From assembly GCA_030248225.1 (NCBI GenBank), contig JASANE010026734.1, forward strand, positions 1 through 64,000: 64,000 nucleotides of DNA, written 5' to 3'. The notes beneath the pieces are model-generated. The model had not been told where the DNA came from and searched no databases. It saw only the letters and a program-made list of their open reading frames with translations. The first letter of the stretch is position 1. Every line of letters begins with the position of its first letter. The translations under genes and the position numbers were made by a program. Shown here in pieces: positions 12,832 through 25,734 of this stretch. Source of the DNA: Trileptium ribeirensis (lineage: Eukaryota; Nematoda; Enoplea; Enoplida; Thoracostomopsidae).

Positions 12832-13468
12832 TTTTTACACTGTTGAACGACTTCCTCCATCGATATACTGTTATCTATGGAATCGTTTTCCATTTTAATC
12901 GGTACGTTATAGCAAACCTCTGGCTTTGTTTTCGACGACGAATGCTTTTGGCGACCGTTATTGGCTGTTCTTGTTGTGTTGACGCTGGCTCTTGCAGTTG
13001 ACTTGGCACAACTATTATTATCGAATTGTTCTTCTTGTCCTGGTCCTGGTTTGGTTTTGATTGTCCGTTTTGTTTGGTAAACTTCAATACGTTCGAAGCG
13101 TTGAACTATACTCCGTGTTCGGCTTGTTGATCGTCGTTCCTCGTTGGTCGTTAGAACATTACTGGCACTATTGCAACAAGTTTTTTTATTCAAATTGTTG
13201 TTCAAATGATCAGCATTTGAATCATATTTCGTGTCAAAATCGTGTGTTATACTACTATCAAATGGTTTACTTTGGCTAATATCGCTTTTTCTATTTATAT
13301 TATTATTACTATCGGTAGCTATACTAAGTAGTCCCAGAGATGGCTGAGTTTTATTACTGATGTTGGTTGAATCAGAATGAGGCGTCGAACAAGACCAGCT
13401 GTAAACGTCCCGAGTTTCCTGTTTTTCTTGACAGGGCTCAACGTTGGCGAAGCGATCGACACCTGATT
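12832..13468 (-). CDS. Internal exon, third readable block of the large minus-strand gene
   Basis: The acceptor TATATTTCAG precedes AATCAGG, and the donor is AAAAA followed by GTAAGAT. The exon is 637 nt, phase 1 in and phase 2 out, matching the phase-1 exit of 30471. Joining the G from that exon gives the junction AKESGVDRF. The 212-codon piece is polar and Ser/Asn/Thr-rich, with STPHSDSTNISNK early, an Asn/Lys stretch in the middle and a basic patch STSRTRSIVQRFERIEVYQT near two thirds. A Lys/Gly/Pro-rich stretch and an acidic tail with SMEEVVQQCK follow. The SIVQRFERIEVY segment looks helical and is the best candidate for conserved sequence here. No known domain is visible. Translation runs into TAA right after the donor if the intron is not removed, which supports the splice site. 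The codon split at the donor needs another downstream exon. Confidence 0.8.
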
Positions 13469-14734
13469 CTGAAATATACAATTAATTATCTAAATATGAA
13501 TTATTATTATTAATGAATCTCAACCCTAAAGTGTTATGAGAATCATTGGCTATGTCAAAAATTCTTTGATTAGGTCCATCAAGTCTCTCAACGCAAAACG
13601 GAGATACTCACAAGTAATAGTATAATGTAAGCCAGGATATTAATAATTTGGACATTATATACAAACAGTGAGTGACACTACACTTAAGTGTTCGAGAGGC
13701 TTATTTAAAGAAATAACACCTGTAACTATGGAGCAAACCTGGAGCACATGTGCTTAAGTAGCTTTCTGCTAGATGAGATTTACACTATATATTTTAATCA
13801 AAAATTGAGTTAGATTTTCCTGATAACGTCTCCCATTTGACTAGTGGCCGAGTAGGCTCAAATTGTTATTGCAGCCGGAATTATACAGTCATACGTCTGC
13901 TTTCGAAGATATGATTATGGGGTTTGAAAAAGACTTTACAATCATAATACAAGGCCGAAATTTTTTCAAGTTTCGCTATCACGTGACATCCATTACTTGA
14001 AATTTGGACCCGATTTCTTCAAATTTTGATAGTTTATAGCAAAACTTGTTTAACAATGACATCATAGATACCCAGGCTTAAATCGGCTTAGGGCGAGTGG
14101 ATTGTCTCAGCAGTGGCGATAGGCCATGAGGTAACCAAAATTTTCCAACGCTTCGCCAAATTTTTCTCATAATTTTCACCATTTTCCCGAATTTCCCTCA
14201 AATTTTTTGTAACTTTGCTTATAATTCGGGAAGCGGGAATTTTGATCAAAATTTGACGGTAATTATTAAAGGAAAATTGCAATATTTGAAAGTTTGAAAG
14301 CAAAATTTGAGCTCAAACTTTCACAGCTAATACATCTTGTCGATGATTGGCTACAGGAATCTCTTTGATAAGATTGAACATAGTCGATAAATTCAAACTA
14401 ACCGAAAATGCAAAAAAGACGCTTTCAAAATTTGATCAAAATTTGGTCAAAATTTGAGCAGAAAGTTTGCGCGTGTGAACACGCCTTTACAGGGATATGC
14501 CGATGATGTCACTTATTTTTTTCAAAGCGCATAAAATTTTTGGCAATCCATACAGGTATAATGCGAATAATCCATTTCGTGAAGCAATGAACGAGTCAAA
14601 GATACAAAATGCCGAAACATATTTATACAAATGTTATTTATAATCTGGGAATTACTTGACCGCATCATGCAAGGTGCCTGACAATTGGAGAGGTCGCCTT
14701 AAGGCGATTTTTTTCTCGAAACGTAAGGCAGAGC
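13469..14734. other. Intron sequence with AAATTTGATC-type motif repeats
   Basis: This is intron between the exons at 13468 and 30471. From about 13960 to 14480 variants of AAAATTTGATCAAAATTT recur in both orientations with CTTTCAAA blocks, suggesting a decayed interspersed element. No gene is visible. Confidence 0.5.
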
Positions 14735-15724
14735 CAGGGGCGGACCCAGGGGGGGGATAGGGGGGATATATCCCCCCCACCAGAATTTTTTGGAAAAATT
14801 TTTTTGGCTTCAAAAAACAAAAAAGGAGCGAAAAAAACGAAAAACGTTTTTCATCTTTAATAAAACTTGTTTGTTTTTGATACCCACAGGGATTTTACGT
14901 GTGCATATACACATACTTGCGCACGTTGCATTCGCTCCAGGTTGTCTGTTGTTGCATTCGCTCCAGGTTGTCTGTTTGTCTGAATGTTTTTGTTTGTAAG
15001 TGGGCATTTGTAGCGTTACGCGTTATTGGTTCTGTTGTTGTTGGCTTGTCGCACCGCATGCAGCCACGTAAGCTAGGAGTGGCTGCTGTGTTGAATGTCA
15101 TAGCTAGGTGTATATTTTGCAGGTTGGTGAAATAGGGAGCTTTAAGGGTGGGGTTGCCAAAAATGTTTTTCAGGACCAAAAAATCGAAAAATAGGGGGGT
15201 CACCCTGGCCAAAATTTTTTTGGCATAAATACTTCGAAATTTTTTACAGGCTTCGTGTGTACTACCTAAAATAATAAAGTAACTATGATTACTGACTTTG
15301 GGGCAAATAAAAGTTTTTCTGTGGCGCAGTTAGCACTATTTATTTTTCTAAATTAACAGACAATGCTTTAGCAGTGAAATATAAGATATATATAAGTGTA
15401 ATATGAAATATAAGTGTTTTGAGTCTGAAAAGTAAAAATGATTTTCAGGACCAAAAAATCGAAAAATAGGGGGGTCCCCCTGGCCAAATTTTTTTTGCAC
15501 AAATACTTAGAAATTTTTTGCCCGGTTTTGTATATTGTATTCGCTGTCTAAAGTATTAAGGTATTATATATATTTTATTTTAAGGGAAAAATTGATTATG
15601 TGAGTTCATAGGCAATATATCGTCAATATGATGCAATTACAAGTCTGGAGTCAACCGAACACATATTTCAAACATCAAAAATTTTTGGTATCCCCCCCAC
15701 CAGAAAATCCTGGGTCCGCCACTG
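14735..15724. mobile_element. Non-autonomous hAT-type element, 990 bp
   Basis: The left end CAGGGGCGGACCCAGG and the right end CCTGGGTCCGCCACTG are inverted repeats differing at one position. An exact 8-bp duplication, GGCAGAGC, flanks both sides (14727-14734 and 15725-15732), diagnostic for a hAT insertion. Both subterminal regions share CCCCCCCACCAG. Inside, a block with CCAAAAAATCGAAAAATAGG followed by GGGGTC and CTGGCC occurs twice (about 15170-15250 and 15447-15530), and a CATTCGCTCCAGGTTGTCTG block is duplicated at 14929-14972. No transposase is present. The 60-100 codon frames inside overlap on both strands and look fortuitous. The exact duplication suggests a fairly recent insertion into the intron. 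Confidence 0.9.
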
Positions 15725-15732
15725 GGCAGAGC

Positions 15733-17640
15733 ATTAGATAATTAATAAGCCAAGTGGCAGCATCTGTCGCACAAAGCATCGTAATGCAAATGCATACCTT
15801 ATAAAAAATTGGTAAGAGTTATATGAAAATGTATCTAGTAATTTTAGGATCTGAAAATTTTATGACTTCTTGTACCCGTTGCATACCAACATATCCACAG
15901 CACTGAATACAAATTAAAAAATGAAAAAACTCACGGTCAATAGTTCAACAAACCAAGCTGCTTTTTATTTTGCAGAAATATGTGTAAAACAGAGCTTGTT
16001 GAACGCCAATTTGATTCGGAAACTAACACTCATCCTAGCTTGCGTTTTTGCAAAACTCCCTGCACGAATCTTTATGCAGAAGGCATTGCTGTCTAAAACT
16101 TTTCATTGCGCCACCAACAAACTGTCCTTCCACATAGGTTTTAACAATAGTTATTACTGTTTTGAACTGCAAAAATATTTTAATTGTGGTAATGTAATTC
16201 TTGAATAAAACAAACTCTTTCTAACCAAAAGGTCAATAATTGTACTTTAACGCGCTAAAACTAATAAAGTACAGGATTTAAATAATTTCTGAAACAATGC
16301 CACTGCCTGATAGCTAAAACAAAATGATCCTCAAAGTACTATTTGACGGAACAAAAGTCTACTTAGAACTATTTCGCGATCAGTCTATACTTGTACGACC
16401 GTTCTCGGAAAAATAGCTGTTTCCAACGAAATGGAGACAATAAATAAAGACATATAAACCAAATCGGTAGATTTTCCGAGATTGTTATATTATTGATAAA
16501 ATTATTTTGCTAGAACGCCCTTGTCGCCTATACTCAGTCATATTCATACATGAAACAACATTAACCTATTAATATTTAACAAACAACAACTACTCAGATG
16601 TCTAATATGTGCATATATATGTTCGCTACAATGAGCTTGTGTTCAAGTCAAAAACTTGACACAGTTGTAGGAGTTCGATAAGCTTCCTCTATGATAATAC
16701 ATTTGTTCATAAGAAACAAAGTTGACACACAATAGGAATCCATAATACATTTAATAGCACTACTAAATCTAGTTTATTTTTACCATTTAAAAAAGTTTTA
16801 AAACGTATAACTAATTTAACGTGTATTAGCTCGGTTGTGCAACATTTTGCCTCAACTAGCGTACCATTCGTTTAGCATTCGTTTTAGAACTCAATAGTTT
16901 TGGTTCAATAATATAGTTTTTTTTCAACTCACAGCCTAAGCGAATTTAGGAAAAATAATACGATATGAGCATTCTGAAAGACTATTTGTCTCCTGGGCAC
17001 TCGAGAGTAGATCATTGGAAAAGAAAGCTGGTCATATAAGTTCAATTTATACTATAGGTAGGTAACACTATTTCATAAAATATTTACATGTTATGATAAT
17101 ATCAAAAATCTTATTTCTCACTTTGCCAACATATTTTAAACATGTCAATATTTCAAATGGACAGCAACGGTAGCTTATGATGGCTTTTGATTCAAATGAC
17201 GATGACAATAAAATCAAACTTAGATAAAAGCCGCAAATTATAGATTAGGTAAATCTTAGATTGCTATATTTTAGCCCAGAGATCGCTTGTTTGTTGCGAA
17301 CTATAATATCTAAATTCCATGGATGGAGTTGAAAAATTTTCAAATATGCAATGTTTGCCATAAGGTGCCATAAATTAATTGTTTTTATTTATATGAAATA
17401 TATTAAAAATACCATATATAAATAAGTATATTAATCAGCTCGAGCTATTATCGGCTCCTGTTACACTCACTTGTCTCAGAAAGCAATAGAAATCACTCTA
17501 AATATGCACATGATATATATGTAGTTAGAATATCGACATTATCTTAATCTAAAAATATACCTTTTCCTATCATGTTTCCCCGTGGACGGAATACAATTTT
17601 AAGTATACTGGCTTCTAAATGAAACCAAATCTGACCACCA
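15733..17640. other. Intron sequence, nothing recognised
   Basis: AT-rich sequence without splice-bounded frames. The 95-codon plus-strand frame at 15921-16208 starts with an ATG but has no upstream promoter, splice or homology clue, and is probably fortuitous. Confidence 0.4.
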
Positions 17641-19276
17641 GAGTATATCAAGTTGCCTCAATCATAAATGTTTTGTACCGAACGTGACGTGCCCATGAAT
17701 TCACGTCATGAGCAGAATGAGTTATATTAAGACTGGATAACACTTCGTTGAGGAATATGATACTCTTTAGCTTAAGTTTATTCAGTCTAATAGTACGTCG
17801 CCATGCGCTTCGCGCTGCCCCAGAGTATATCAAGTTGCATCAATCATAAATGTTCTGTCCCGAGCGTGACATGTCCATGAATTTACGTCATGTGCAGGAT
17901 GAGTTATATCAAGACTGGATAACACTTCGTTGAGGAGTATGACACTCTTCAGCTTAAGTTTATTCAGTCTAATACTACGTCGCGATGCGCTTCGCGCTGC
18001 CCCAGAGTATAACAAGTTGCATCAATCATAAATGTTTTGTCCCGAACGTGACATGTCCATTAATTTACTTCATGAGCAGAATGAGTTATATCAAGACTGG
18101 ATAACACTTCGTTGAGGAGTATGATACTCTTTAGCTTAAGCTTATTCAGTCTAATAGTACGTCGCCATGCGCTTTGCGCTGTCCCAGAGTATATCAAGTT
18201 GCATCAATCATAAATGTTTTGTCCCTAGCGTGACATGTCCATGAATTTACGTCATGTGCAGGATGAGTTATATCAAGACTGGATAACACTTCGTTGAGGA
18301 GTATGACACTCTTCAGCTTAAGTTTATTCAGTCTAATAGTACGTCGCGATGCGCTTCGCGCTGCCCCAGAGTATAACAAGTTGCCTCAATCATAAATGAT
18401 TTGTACCGAACGTGACATGCCCATGAATTTACGTCATGAGCAGGATGAGTTATATCAAGACTGGATAACACTTTGTTGAGTAGTATGACACTCTTCAGTT
18501 TAAGTTTGTTCAGTCTTATTGTACGTCGCGATGCGCTCGGGGCTGCCCCAAAGCATAACATGTTGCATCAATCATAAATGTTTTGTCCCGAGCGTGACGT
18601 GCACATGAATTTACGTCATGAACAGGATGAGTTATATCAATACTGGAAAACACTTCGTTGAGGAGTATGACACTCTTCAGTTTAAGTTTATTCAGTCTGA
18701 TTCTACGTCGCGATGCGCTTTGGGCTGCCCCAAAGCATAACATGTTGCATCAATCATAAATGTTTTGTCTCGAGCGTAACGTGCCCATGAATTTATGTCA
18801 TGAACAGGATGAGTTATATCAAGACTGGATAACACTTCGTTGAGGAGTATGACACTCTTCAGCTTAAGTTTATTCAGTCTAATGGTACGTCGCGATGCGC
18901 TTAGCGCTGCACCAAGCATAACGTGTTGCATCAATCATAAATGTTTTGTCCCGAGCGTGACGTGCCCATGAATTTACGTCATGAACAGGATGAATTATAT
19001 CAAGACTGGATAACACTTCGTTGAGGAGTATGACACTCTTCAGTTTAAGTTTATTCAGTCTAATAGTACGTCGCGATGCGCTTAGCGGTGCCACAAAGCA
19101 TAACATGTTGCATCAATCATAAATGTTTTGTCCCGAGCGTGACGTGCCCATGAATTTACGTCATGAACAGGATATGTTATATCAAGATGGGATAACACTT
19201 CGTTGAAGAGTATGATACTCTTCAGCTAAGTTTATTCAGTCTAATAATACGTCGCGATGCATTTCGCACTGCCCCG
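17641..19276. repeat. Satellite array, nine tandem units of about 182 bp
   Basis: Equivalent points recur at 17641, 17823, 18005, 18187, 18369, 18551, 18733, 18914 and 19096, a period of 182 with one 181-bp unit. Each unit carries TCAATCATAAATG, a TTTACGTCATGA block, GACTGGATAACACTTCGTTG, GACACTCTTCAG or GATACTCTTTAG, a TTTATTCAGTCTAAT block and TACGTCGCGATGCGCTT. Early units (CAGAGTATA start) and later units (AAAGCATAACATG start) form two subtypes in order along the array. Four middle units (starting 17823 to 18369) alternate variants, suggesting higher-order or local duplication. The array ends abruptly near 19276. Its borders show no terminal repeats, so local expansion inside the intron is the simplest reading. 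Confidence 0.93.
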
Positions 19277-22270
19277 TGTACTTCAGGGAATTCGTAACAA
19301 AAACCTTAGGGCTGTGCTTTAGGGAGTGTGGTCGACATTTTCCATGGACAGCGTCATGACATTTGCCAAGAATCCACGAATATATAATGTTGTTCGACAG
19401 TAGCTCTTGCCCTAAAATACTCCGTCTTCATCAACAGTAACCTTTAGAACTTGTCATGAACGTTCGTTGACACGTAAAACTTCAAGAAAATCATCCCATC
19501 GTTATATATACACCGACAAGTAGTACTATGGGCCAAATAATAATTTTTCTCGAATGACATTATTAAAATAATTATAATTGTAATCAATGATCGTAACTGA
19601 CTTATAAGTAGGACTTGAGGACTATAGGGCGCATACACTGTCGAGAACATTGTTGGTAATCTGTCTTAAAGTAGGATCACCATATCTTTTTTATATTTTG
19701 CCACAATAGTCCGGTTTATCTAGCAAAACAAATGTAAGCTAAAAAGATGACTAGGGAATAGTGAAATATTGGGAGCATCAGATTGCTAGTTCACTTGACC
19801 AGCCGTTGCTTGAATTGCCATTTTTCTTGTGATCAATTTTATGACCAGAATCAAGAATTGAGCCTAGTGATACTATCTGAGGAAATTTTTAGGCACGGGT
19901 AAGACCGGATTGCTCCATATAGGCTAAGTAAAACGATAAATTTCATCGAACAGACATAAAATTTTTGCTCAACCGTGTATTTAGTCGTGTGAAGCTTATT
20001 TTAGGGAGAGTTTTAACTTATATCATGTTTAGATAGATGTTATCGTAACCATTTACTAAGGATTTACACCGTAACTTTGACTACTAAAATGAATTTGGGA
20101 AAGATATGATAACAATGTGATATTCGAAATCCAGATAACAAACAAATAATCACAATTGAATAGCAGCTTTTGTTGATTTTTGTTTATATACATGATTGGA
20201 AAGTTTTTGCTCTGTAATTCGTCGCCAAAATTTCCACAGTCGCAGCTAAAGTAATAATGTAAAGCCAGTAGACCTCAAATTTATAAATAATGCTGCTTGA
20301 TTTGCTTAGAAAAACGTCTAAGAGGAAGTTCTGACATTGAAATCAAATAAAACTAAAATCAGCCGAGTAAACTAGGACATATGATTCTATTATATTCAAA
20401 GTTTGGCTTGTAACCGGTTCTTCAATATTTGGCTGACTAGGGCGAACTGCTACATTTCGTATGGAACTTTCTTTTTGAATACAATAAAATAAAAAAACTG
20501 CGGTGTTGATTTTTCACAAACTGACACCATGCTCCGCTGTCGTGTTTGGCTCTACAACATGTAAGAAATCCGGGTGGAGTGAATGCTTTCGGGCATATAG
20601 CTTACACGCCTCTGCTTGTCTTAGGTCCTGAATTTTTCAGGGACCGTAACGCTACTAAACAGTGCTGTTACACAATGTTATCGAGCAAAAAGCTTTGTTT
20701 TCATGATTACAAATCCGAAAAACCGGGTCATATCTTTCGATGCTATAGCGTCTGCAGTGCATCATTCATAATTTATATGCTATCGTGCCTTATAAAATAT
20801 AATCATCGAGTCCTTATGTGTGACAATGAAGAATATCTGTCTATGGTTTCAGAGTTTAAGGAACATTATTAATACATACCGTGCGCCACAAAGTAAGACT
20901 ATATTTCACGATAATTAATATCGCCGTGGTTGCGCTAACCAAGACCATTCCCAACGATTGATCACGAAACTCCATAAATTCATTTTGATTTGTCGCTATC
21001 GGTGCATGAAGTCACGCTTTAGCGTATGCTTCAACAGTAGGGCCGGATAGTGATTTATCCTTACATGGCGGGTAATGGACAGTTCTTAAAACATTCCGTA
21101 GGAAATTAGCTATAGTTAACATAAATAGTCACGGCCCAAGTTAATAAGCTGAGAACCTCAACGTCATATCTTTAAAAAGGAGAGTGTTGTGTGGAGGATA
21201 CGATGACCGACATCCTTTCGAACTAGTCACAGGCTCAATTTAAAGCTCATATAAGGAACATAGAATTAATAATAATTGCTCAAGGTGCAAACTTATCATT
21301 TGTTATTTCAAAATTTTTTTCTTTATATTATGGCACTGGACGCCTGAAATTTGTTCCTTTGTACAAGAGGTTTCAAATTAGGTAAGCTCTGTCTTCCAAC
21401 CGTACTGACGGGTTTAGCCTTTTCGTTCGCTTTAAATAGTTAATTAAGAAAATTTGGTAGAAAATCCATATACTCATGGAGCATTTATGCGATGTTCACG
21501 TTATGTCCCCGCTGCTTAGAACTTTTATTCTCCTGTAGTCGCGATCCCACAATATACACAGACATCTTCACACCCATGCCATAAACCAATTTTTGATGGT
21601 GTACGACACACCCTTAGGTAAAACATTTTTGTTTACGGTGTTACGCACACTATTAGCTATCAATTTCGCGCGAATTAACAGTAACATATATCTTCTATAG
21701 CTTCTGTGGTGCATTAGTTAGCTATACTGCGTAGTTTGTTTTTAAAAATATCAGTATTTGTATCTCGGCCGTGTGAAACTTGACGAGATTATGCCGCACA
21801 CCGTCAAAAAAGCTACAAATAAGACACAGTGTGCTTGACGCCGTCGAAAAGTTGCAATATCCCTAGTTAGCTATCTTTGAAAAAAATTGTAAAAAAAACA
21901 TCGGGGTGCGAAAATAGAGTATTCCAGAATGACCAAAGTAAAATATGACGGCAATCATGTTTGTAGTACCACTCACGATACTATGACGCGAAAGAGAATG
22001 GTAAAAGGTAATGCGAGACTAAACTTTGCATGCGCCGAGCAACAACCCTCTTTTGTCATTCCCAAAAAATCGGTAATCGAACATTTTTGGCGATCTCATA
22101 TTCATGTTCAAACGGTTTAAAAACATTTGGGTCACGAGTTTCAAAACGTATGAAAAATGTTACTGAATATTTTAATGAAGTTATCAAGTTGTTGTTGAAC
22201 GTACTTTTACAGAATTTTAATTTGAGACTTGTCATTCGGAAACAGTATAGCACACGACCTCAGATTTTGT
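19277..22270. other. Intron sequence, nothing firm
   Basis: AT-rich. The longest plus-strand frame (20546-20872, 108 codons) starts at a TTG with no ATG near its beginning and has no splice support. Short overlapping frames lie at 21929-22329 on both strands. No repeat structure is obvious. Confidence 0.4.
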
Positions 22271-22781
22271 TAGCGAACAAACATGCAGACCAGGTGCGGG
22301 TATCGATTGTTATCCGCGAACATGAATGAGTTATGCGAGTGCAATATTTGATCCAGTTTAATTAGAATAATGCAACACGCCATTGTCGCGAACAGACGAC
22401 TCTGTTTTGTTGTTAGCGAACATGACTGCATTATACCAGATTTAATTTGATTTAATTAGAAAAATATTAAACGTAACTGTTCGCGAACAGAAGCGTGTGC
22501 TTTGTTGTTCGCGAACACTACTTTGTGCGTTATTTACCAGGATGTAATTACTTATCACATTCCTTTTAGGTTAAGGACAGTGTAACCCACTCATCATACT
22601 CTGACACAGTGTTCGCGAATACAGTATATCTTGGGGTAGAAAATATATTTACATTTAGTGTCAGAATTTCTTATTATAAATCGTTTGGTATTAAAATCAA
22701 AATTATGTATTTGCTTTAGTGATGCTGAATATTACTGTTCGCGAACTATTGCATGGGAGGAGATCGCACTGGTTCGCGAAC
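22271..22781. repeat. Cluster of GTTCGCGAAC palindromes
   Basis: The perfect 10-bp palindrome GTTCGCGAAC occurs at 22479-22488, 22507-22516, 22737-22746 and 22772-22781. GTTCGCGAAT lies at 22611-22620, and weaker forms (TTAGCGAAC, TCCGCGAAC, GTCGCGAAC) lie near 22270, 22313, 22385 and 22412. Several copies are followed by AGACA or ACATG. Spacing is irregular (28 to about 120 bp), so this is not a simple tandem repeat. A CpG-bearing palindrome kept this often in AT-rich DNA could be a binding-site cluster or the core of a decayed repeat. I see no gene next to it. Confidence 0.7.
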
Positions 22782-25734
22782 AGACATGATTTACCAGCTC
22801 TACGACCGAGTATTCTGTTTTAGAACATGAAGCTAACTAGGTCGGTGGATTTCAATAACGCCGAGTATCGCCACTTTACGCTTTCGGCGTATTATTTAAC
22901 CGTTTTGTTACGAATAAACAAAAGGAATATTTTAGTTCTACTACACGAAATTAAAATCTGACCGAATTAGCGAAAAATCAATGGCAAAACCGCAGTTTGT
23001 ATCAAAACAACGCCTTGCGGTCACCGATTGCTTTTTGCAAAATATGATTATGACTCTGCGCATTTTAAGTTTGTGGGCGAATAAATGTAATATCTAAATA
23101 TTAGATCCATTAGTAAATTAGTATTCACTCACATAAATTAAGCAAAGTCTTAGCTTGGTAAATTTTTCTGAAATCGCAGACATCTTAGTTACAATTAACT
23201 GATCATACAGTGACACTCATTGAAAAACATAAAAAAAATATATCGCTCATTTCCAATAAACGATTCTTGTCAAAATGCGTGTGATACTAGTACTCATACA
23301 GTTGACACTACTCGTGAATATTTATTGATACAATCTTCGAATTGCAACTGCCAATATGCTTTGAATCATATGGGTTGGAATAGTTAGTTGAAACGTATTG
23401 TAGGTATGTCGCAGTAGTATTGCAAAATCGTTAAGGGCTAACACAATTCATTTGATTCTTTGCGCTTTGCATAGCATTAGTGAATATAGTTTATTCTGGG
23501 AGACTTATCTGAGAGCTGAGGTTCTGCGCGCATATAAAATTGGGTAAAAAATTGCTAAAGGCAGTCATCAGTTTAGCTTTGTAAAACAAAGAGTGCAAGA
23601 GGCGATTGGTTTGGTTAGCAATTTTGTTTTTCTCAACACCTGTGTTCTAAGTTAATCAGTTTTTTACAATTAAATGAATTAAGTATATAGATAATTTAGC
23701 TTCAAAATATAAATTATTATTAGATATCAGTTATTGTGCTTATTGTGTCTTCGGAATTTCAGCGTGTTCACATGTCAGCATTGTAGAACACGTGGTGAGC
23801 ATTTTAGACAAAGCTATGAGTTCGACCATTTTCTCTGATAATATAATAAATTCTCAAAATCGTATTGATGTATTATATTCTGGCTAAACGTTTAAGACAA
23901 CAGATCGATGTATTCAAGATGGTTTCTTAAGACATTTTAGCTATTTCTATCTTGCGTAAACGATAATCACATTTAACATTAGCTTGACTAGGTGTTAAAT
24001 GAACTGAAACTTAAACATTGTATATATTTGATAGCTGAAAGTTGTTTTTGTCCAGCTTCCTAAATTACGAGATCGAAAATTGTTGTGAAATGAGATATTG
24101 GCAAAAAATTGTCACTGACAACAAAATGGCCAATAATGTGTGCAAATATAGATTGTGACAGTGGTAGGGAAAGAACAAGTCTTACATAGTAGGGTAGGTT
24201 CTGAATGAAGAGGAAAAATTACAATACATTATCGTGAGGTTGTTTTGAATTTATATATATGCAGTAAGGTACAGAAAAGGCACACGCGAACGAGCCACAA
24301 AGAAACGCAATATCGAACACAGTGACATGACTAACGTTGTGAAAACAGAGCACTCCGAATCGTGAGATTTTGCGAGTGATTGTTTTTGATACCAGCCACA
24401 TCCAATGAAAGTTATGAATCAAAATTTGGTAATATCCCCACATCCCTGCCGACATGCGATAGATACATACGTTTCATGTATGTATATACATATGGGGTGT
24501 GGTAACGAAATTTTGTTAGGTTTGGGTAAAGCCCAATGTTTTTCCGCACTCTTCTGTTCCAAAAATGCACCGCTAGCTCCGATTATAAACCGTAGCAAAC
24601 ACATGGAAATAGTCAGTGATACGAAAAACCGTCATTCAGTATCTTAAATAAATATCGTCGAAAACGCGTAATTGAGTTATGCGGACGACGAAGCCAAGAT
24701 AGAGGCAGACGCCTTCTTAAGTTAATATTGTAAAGTCACAGTTTCAACTATTGCTTGGGTCATAGCAGTTATTTTGTAATGTACAAACTCTGACATAGTG
24801 ACATGACAAATTATGATACAAGTGATAGGCCAAAAAGTTAGCAATGGCAATACTCAAAAGGAAAAGTTTCCAACAAATACTTATATGGTTGGAGATTTGT
24901 TTAACACCAAAATTAAATAATCTTCGAAAACTTATTCCCAACTACCGTTGGGTCTTCAGTGCACTAAATTCGAGAAAATACATTGTTGTTGCATTAAACC
25001 ACAAGCTTTATAATAAAGAAAGATGACCCATAGTAGTATTTTGTAGGAAACATATAGTTCCCCAGTTGTGGCTTTTACTTCTTTTGGCTGTGTCTGTAAT
25101 AAAGGTGCAATCCCCGCGGTCCAAACGAATTTCCATTCATTTCTGGATTATATCTTCTGGCGCTTACAATATGACAGTTATTATTACACAGATGGAAGAC
25201 CTGATACCTATTCGACTTTTTTATAAATTTTGTTTTTGTGTTTTTGTTATTTTTCAAGTCTAACAAATTCCCATTTTCACAGCGGTTAAGAATTAACCGA
25301 TCGTGCCGCTTAGCATACACTGTTGTATACAAAAACGCGTCGGTCGGCGAATTCATAACTGCGCGAAAATTGGACTTAATGATATTTGAAGATAAAGCAA
25401 AGAAACAAAGATGGCAAACACTAAATCAGAACCCGAGATCGTGGTACCTACCTACGTAGTAAAACAATCCATATATTAACCACTACAAGATTTGTGTCAG
25501 AAACAACTGGGAATTCACAATTTTAACAAAACAATGTTTGGACATCATAATTTCATGTTCTCCCTGGACATAACCAAAAGTAGTGAAAAACACAACTAGG
25601 GTCTATATATTTGTTACAAAATACTAATGGATTATTTTTCTTTTCTATAACGTTGATTGTTTAATTCAAAAGGGTGTATTTTTCCATTTTATAGAGAGCA
25701 CTAATTCGGTTTTAATATCGTTTAGAGTTAGTGA
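22782..25734. other. Intron sequence with one dispersed-repeat copy
   Basis: No gene found. From 24940 the sequence AACTACCGTTGGGTCTTC, followed by AGTGCACTAAATTC, begins a segment that matches 57233 onwards. Later blocks in the same order (CATAGTAGTATTTTG, CCAAACGAATT, a TTTCTG/ATTATA block) extend to about 25190, so this is one copy of an interspersed family. Overlapping frames of 60-90 codons in this part lie within that repeat. Confidence 0.5.

Noticed and set aside
17648..19106. Repeated 61-80 codon minus-strand frames with related peptides
   Set aside because: They are translations of the 182-bp satellite units. The period is not divisible by three and nothing indicates expression.
20546..20872. 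108-codon plus-strand frame
   Set aside because: Begins at TTG, has no ATG near the start, no splice sites and no recognised motif.
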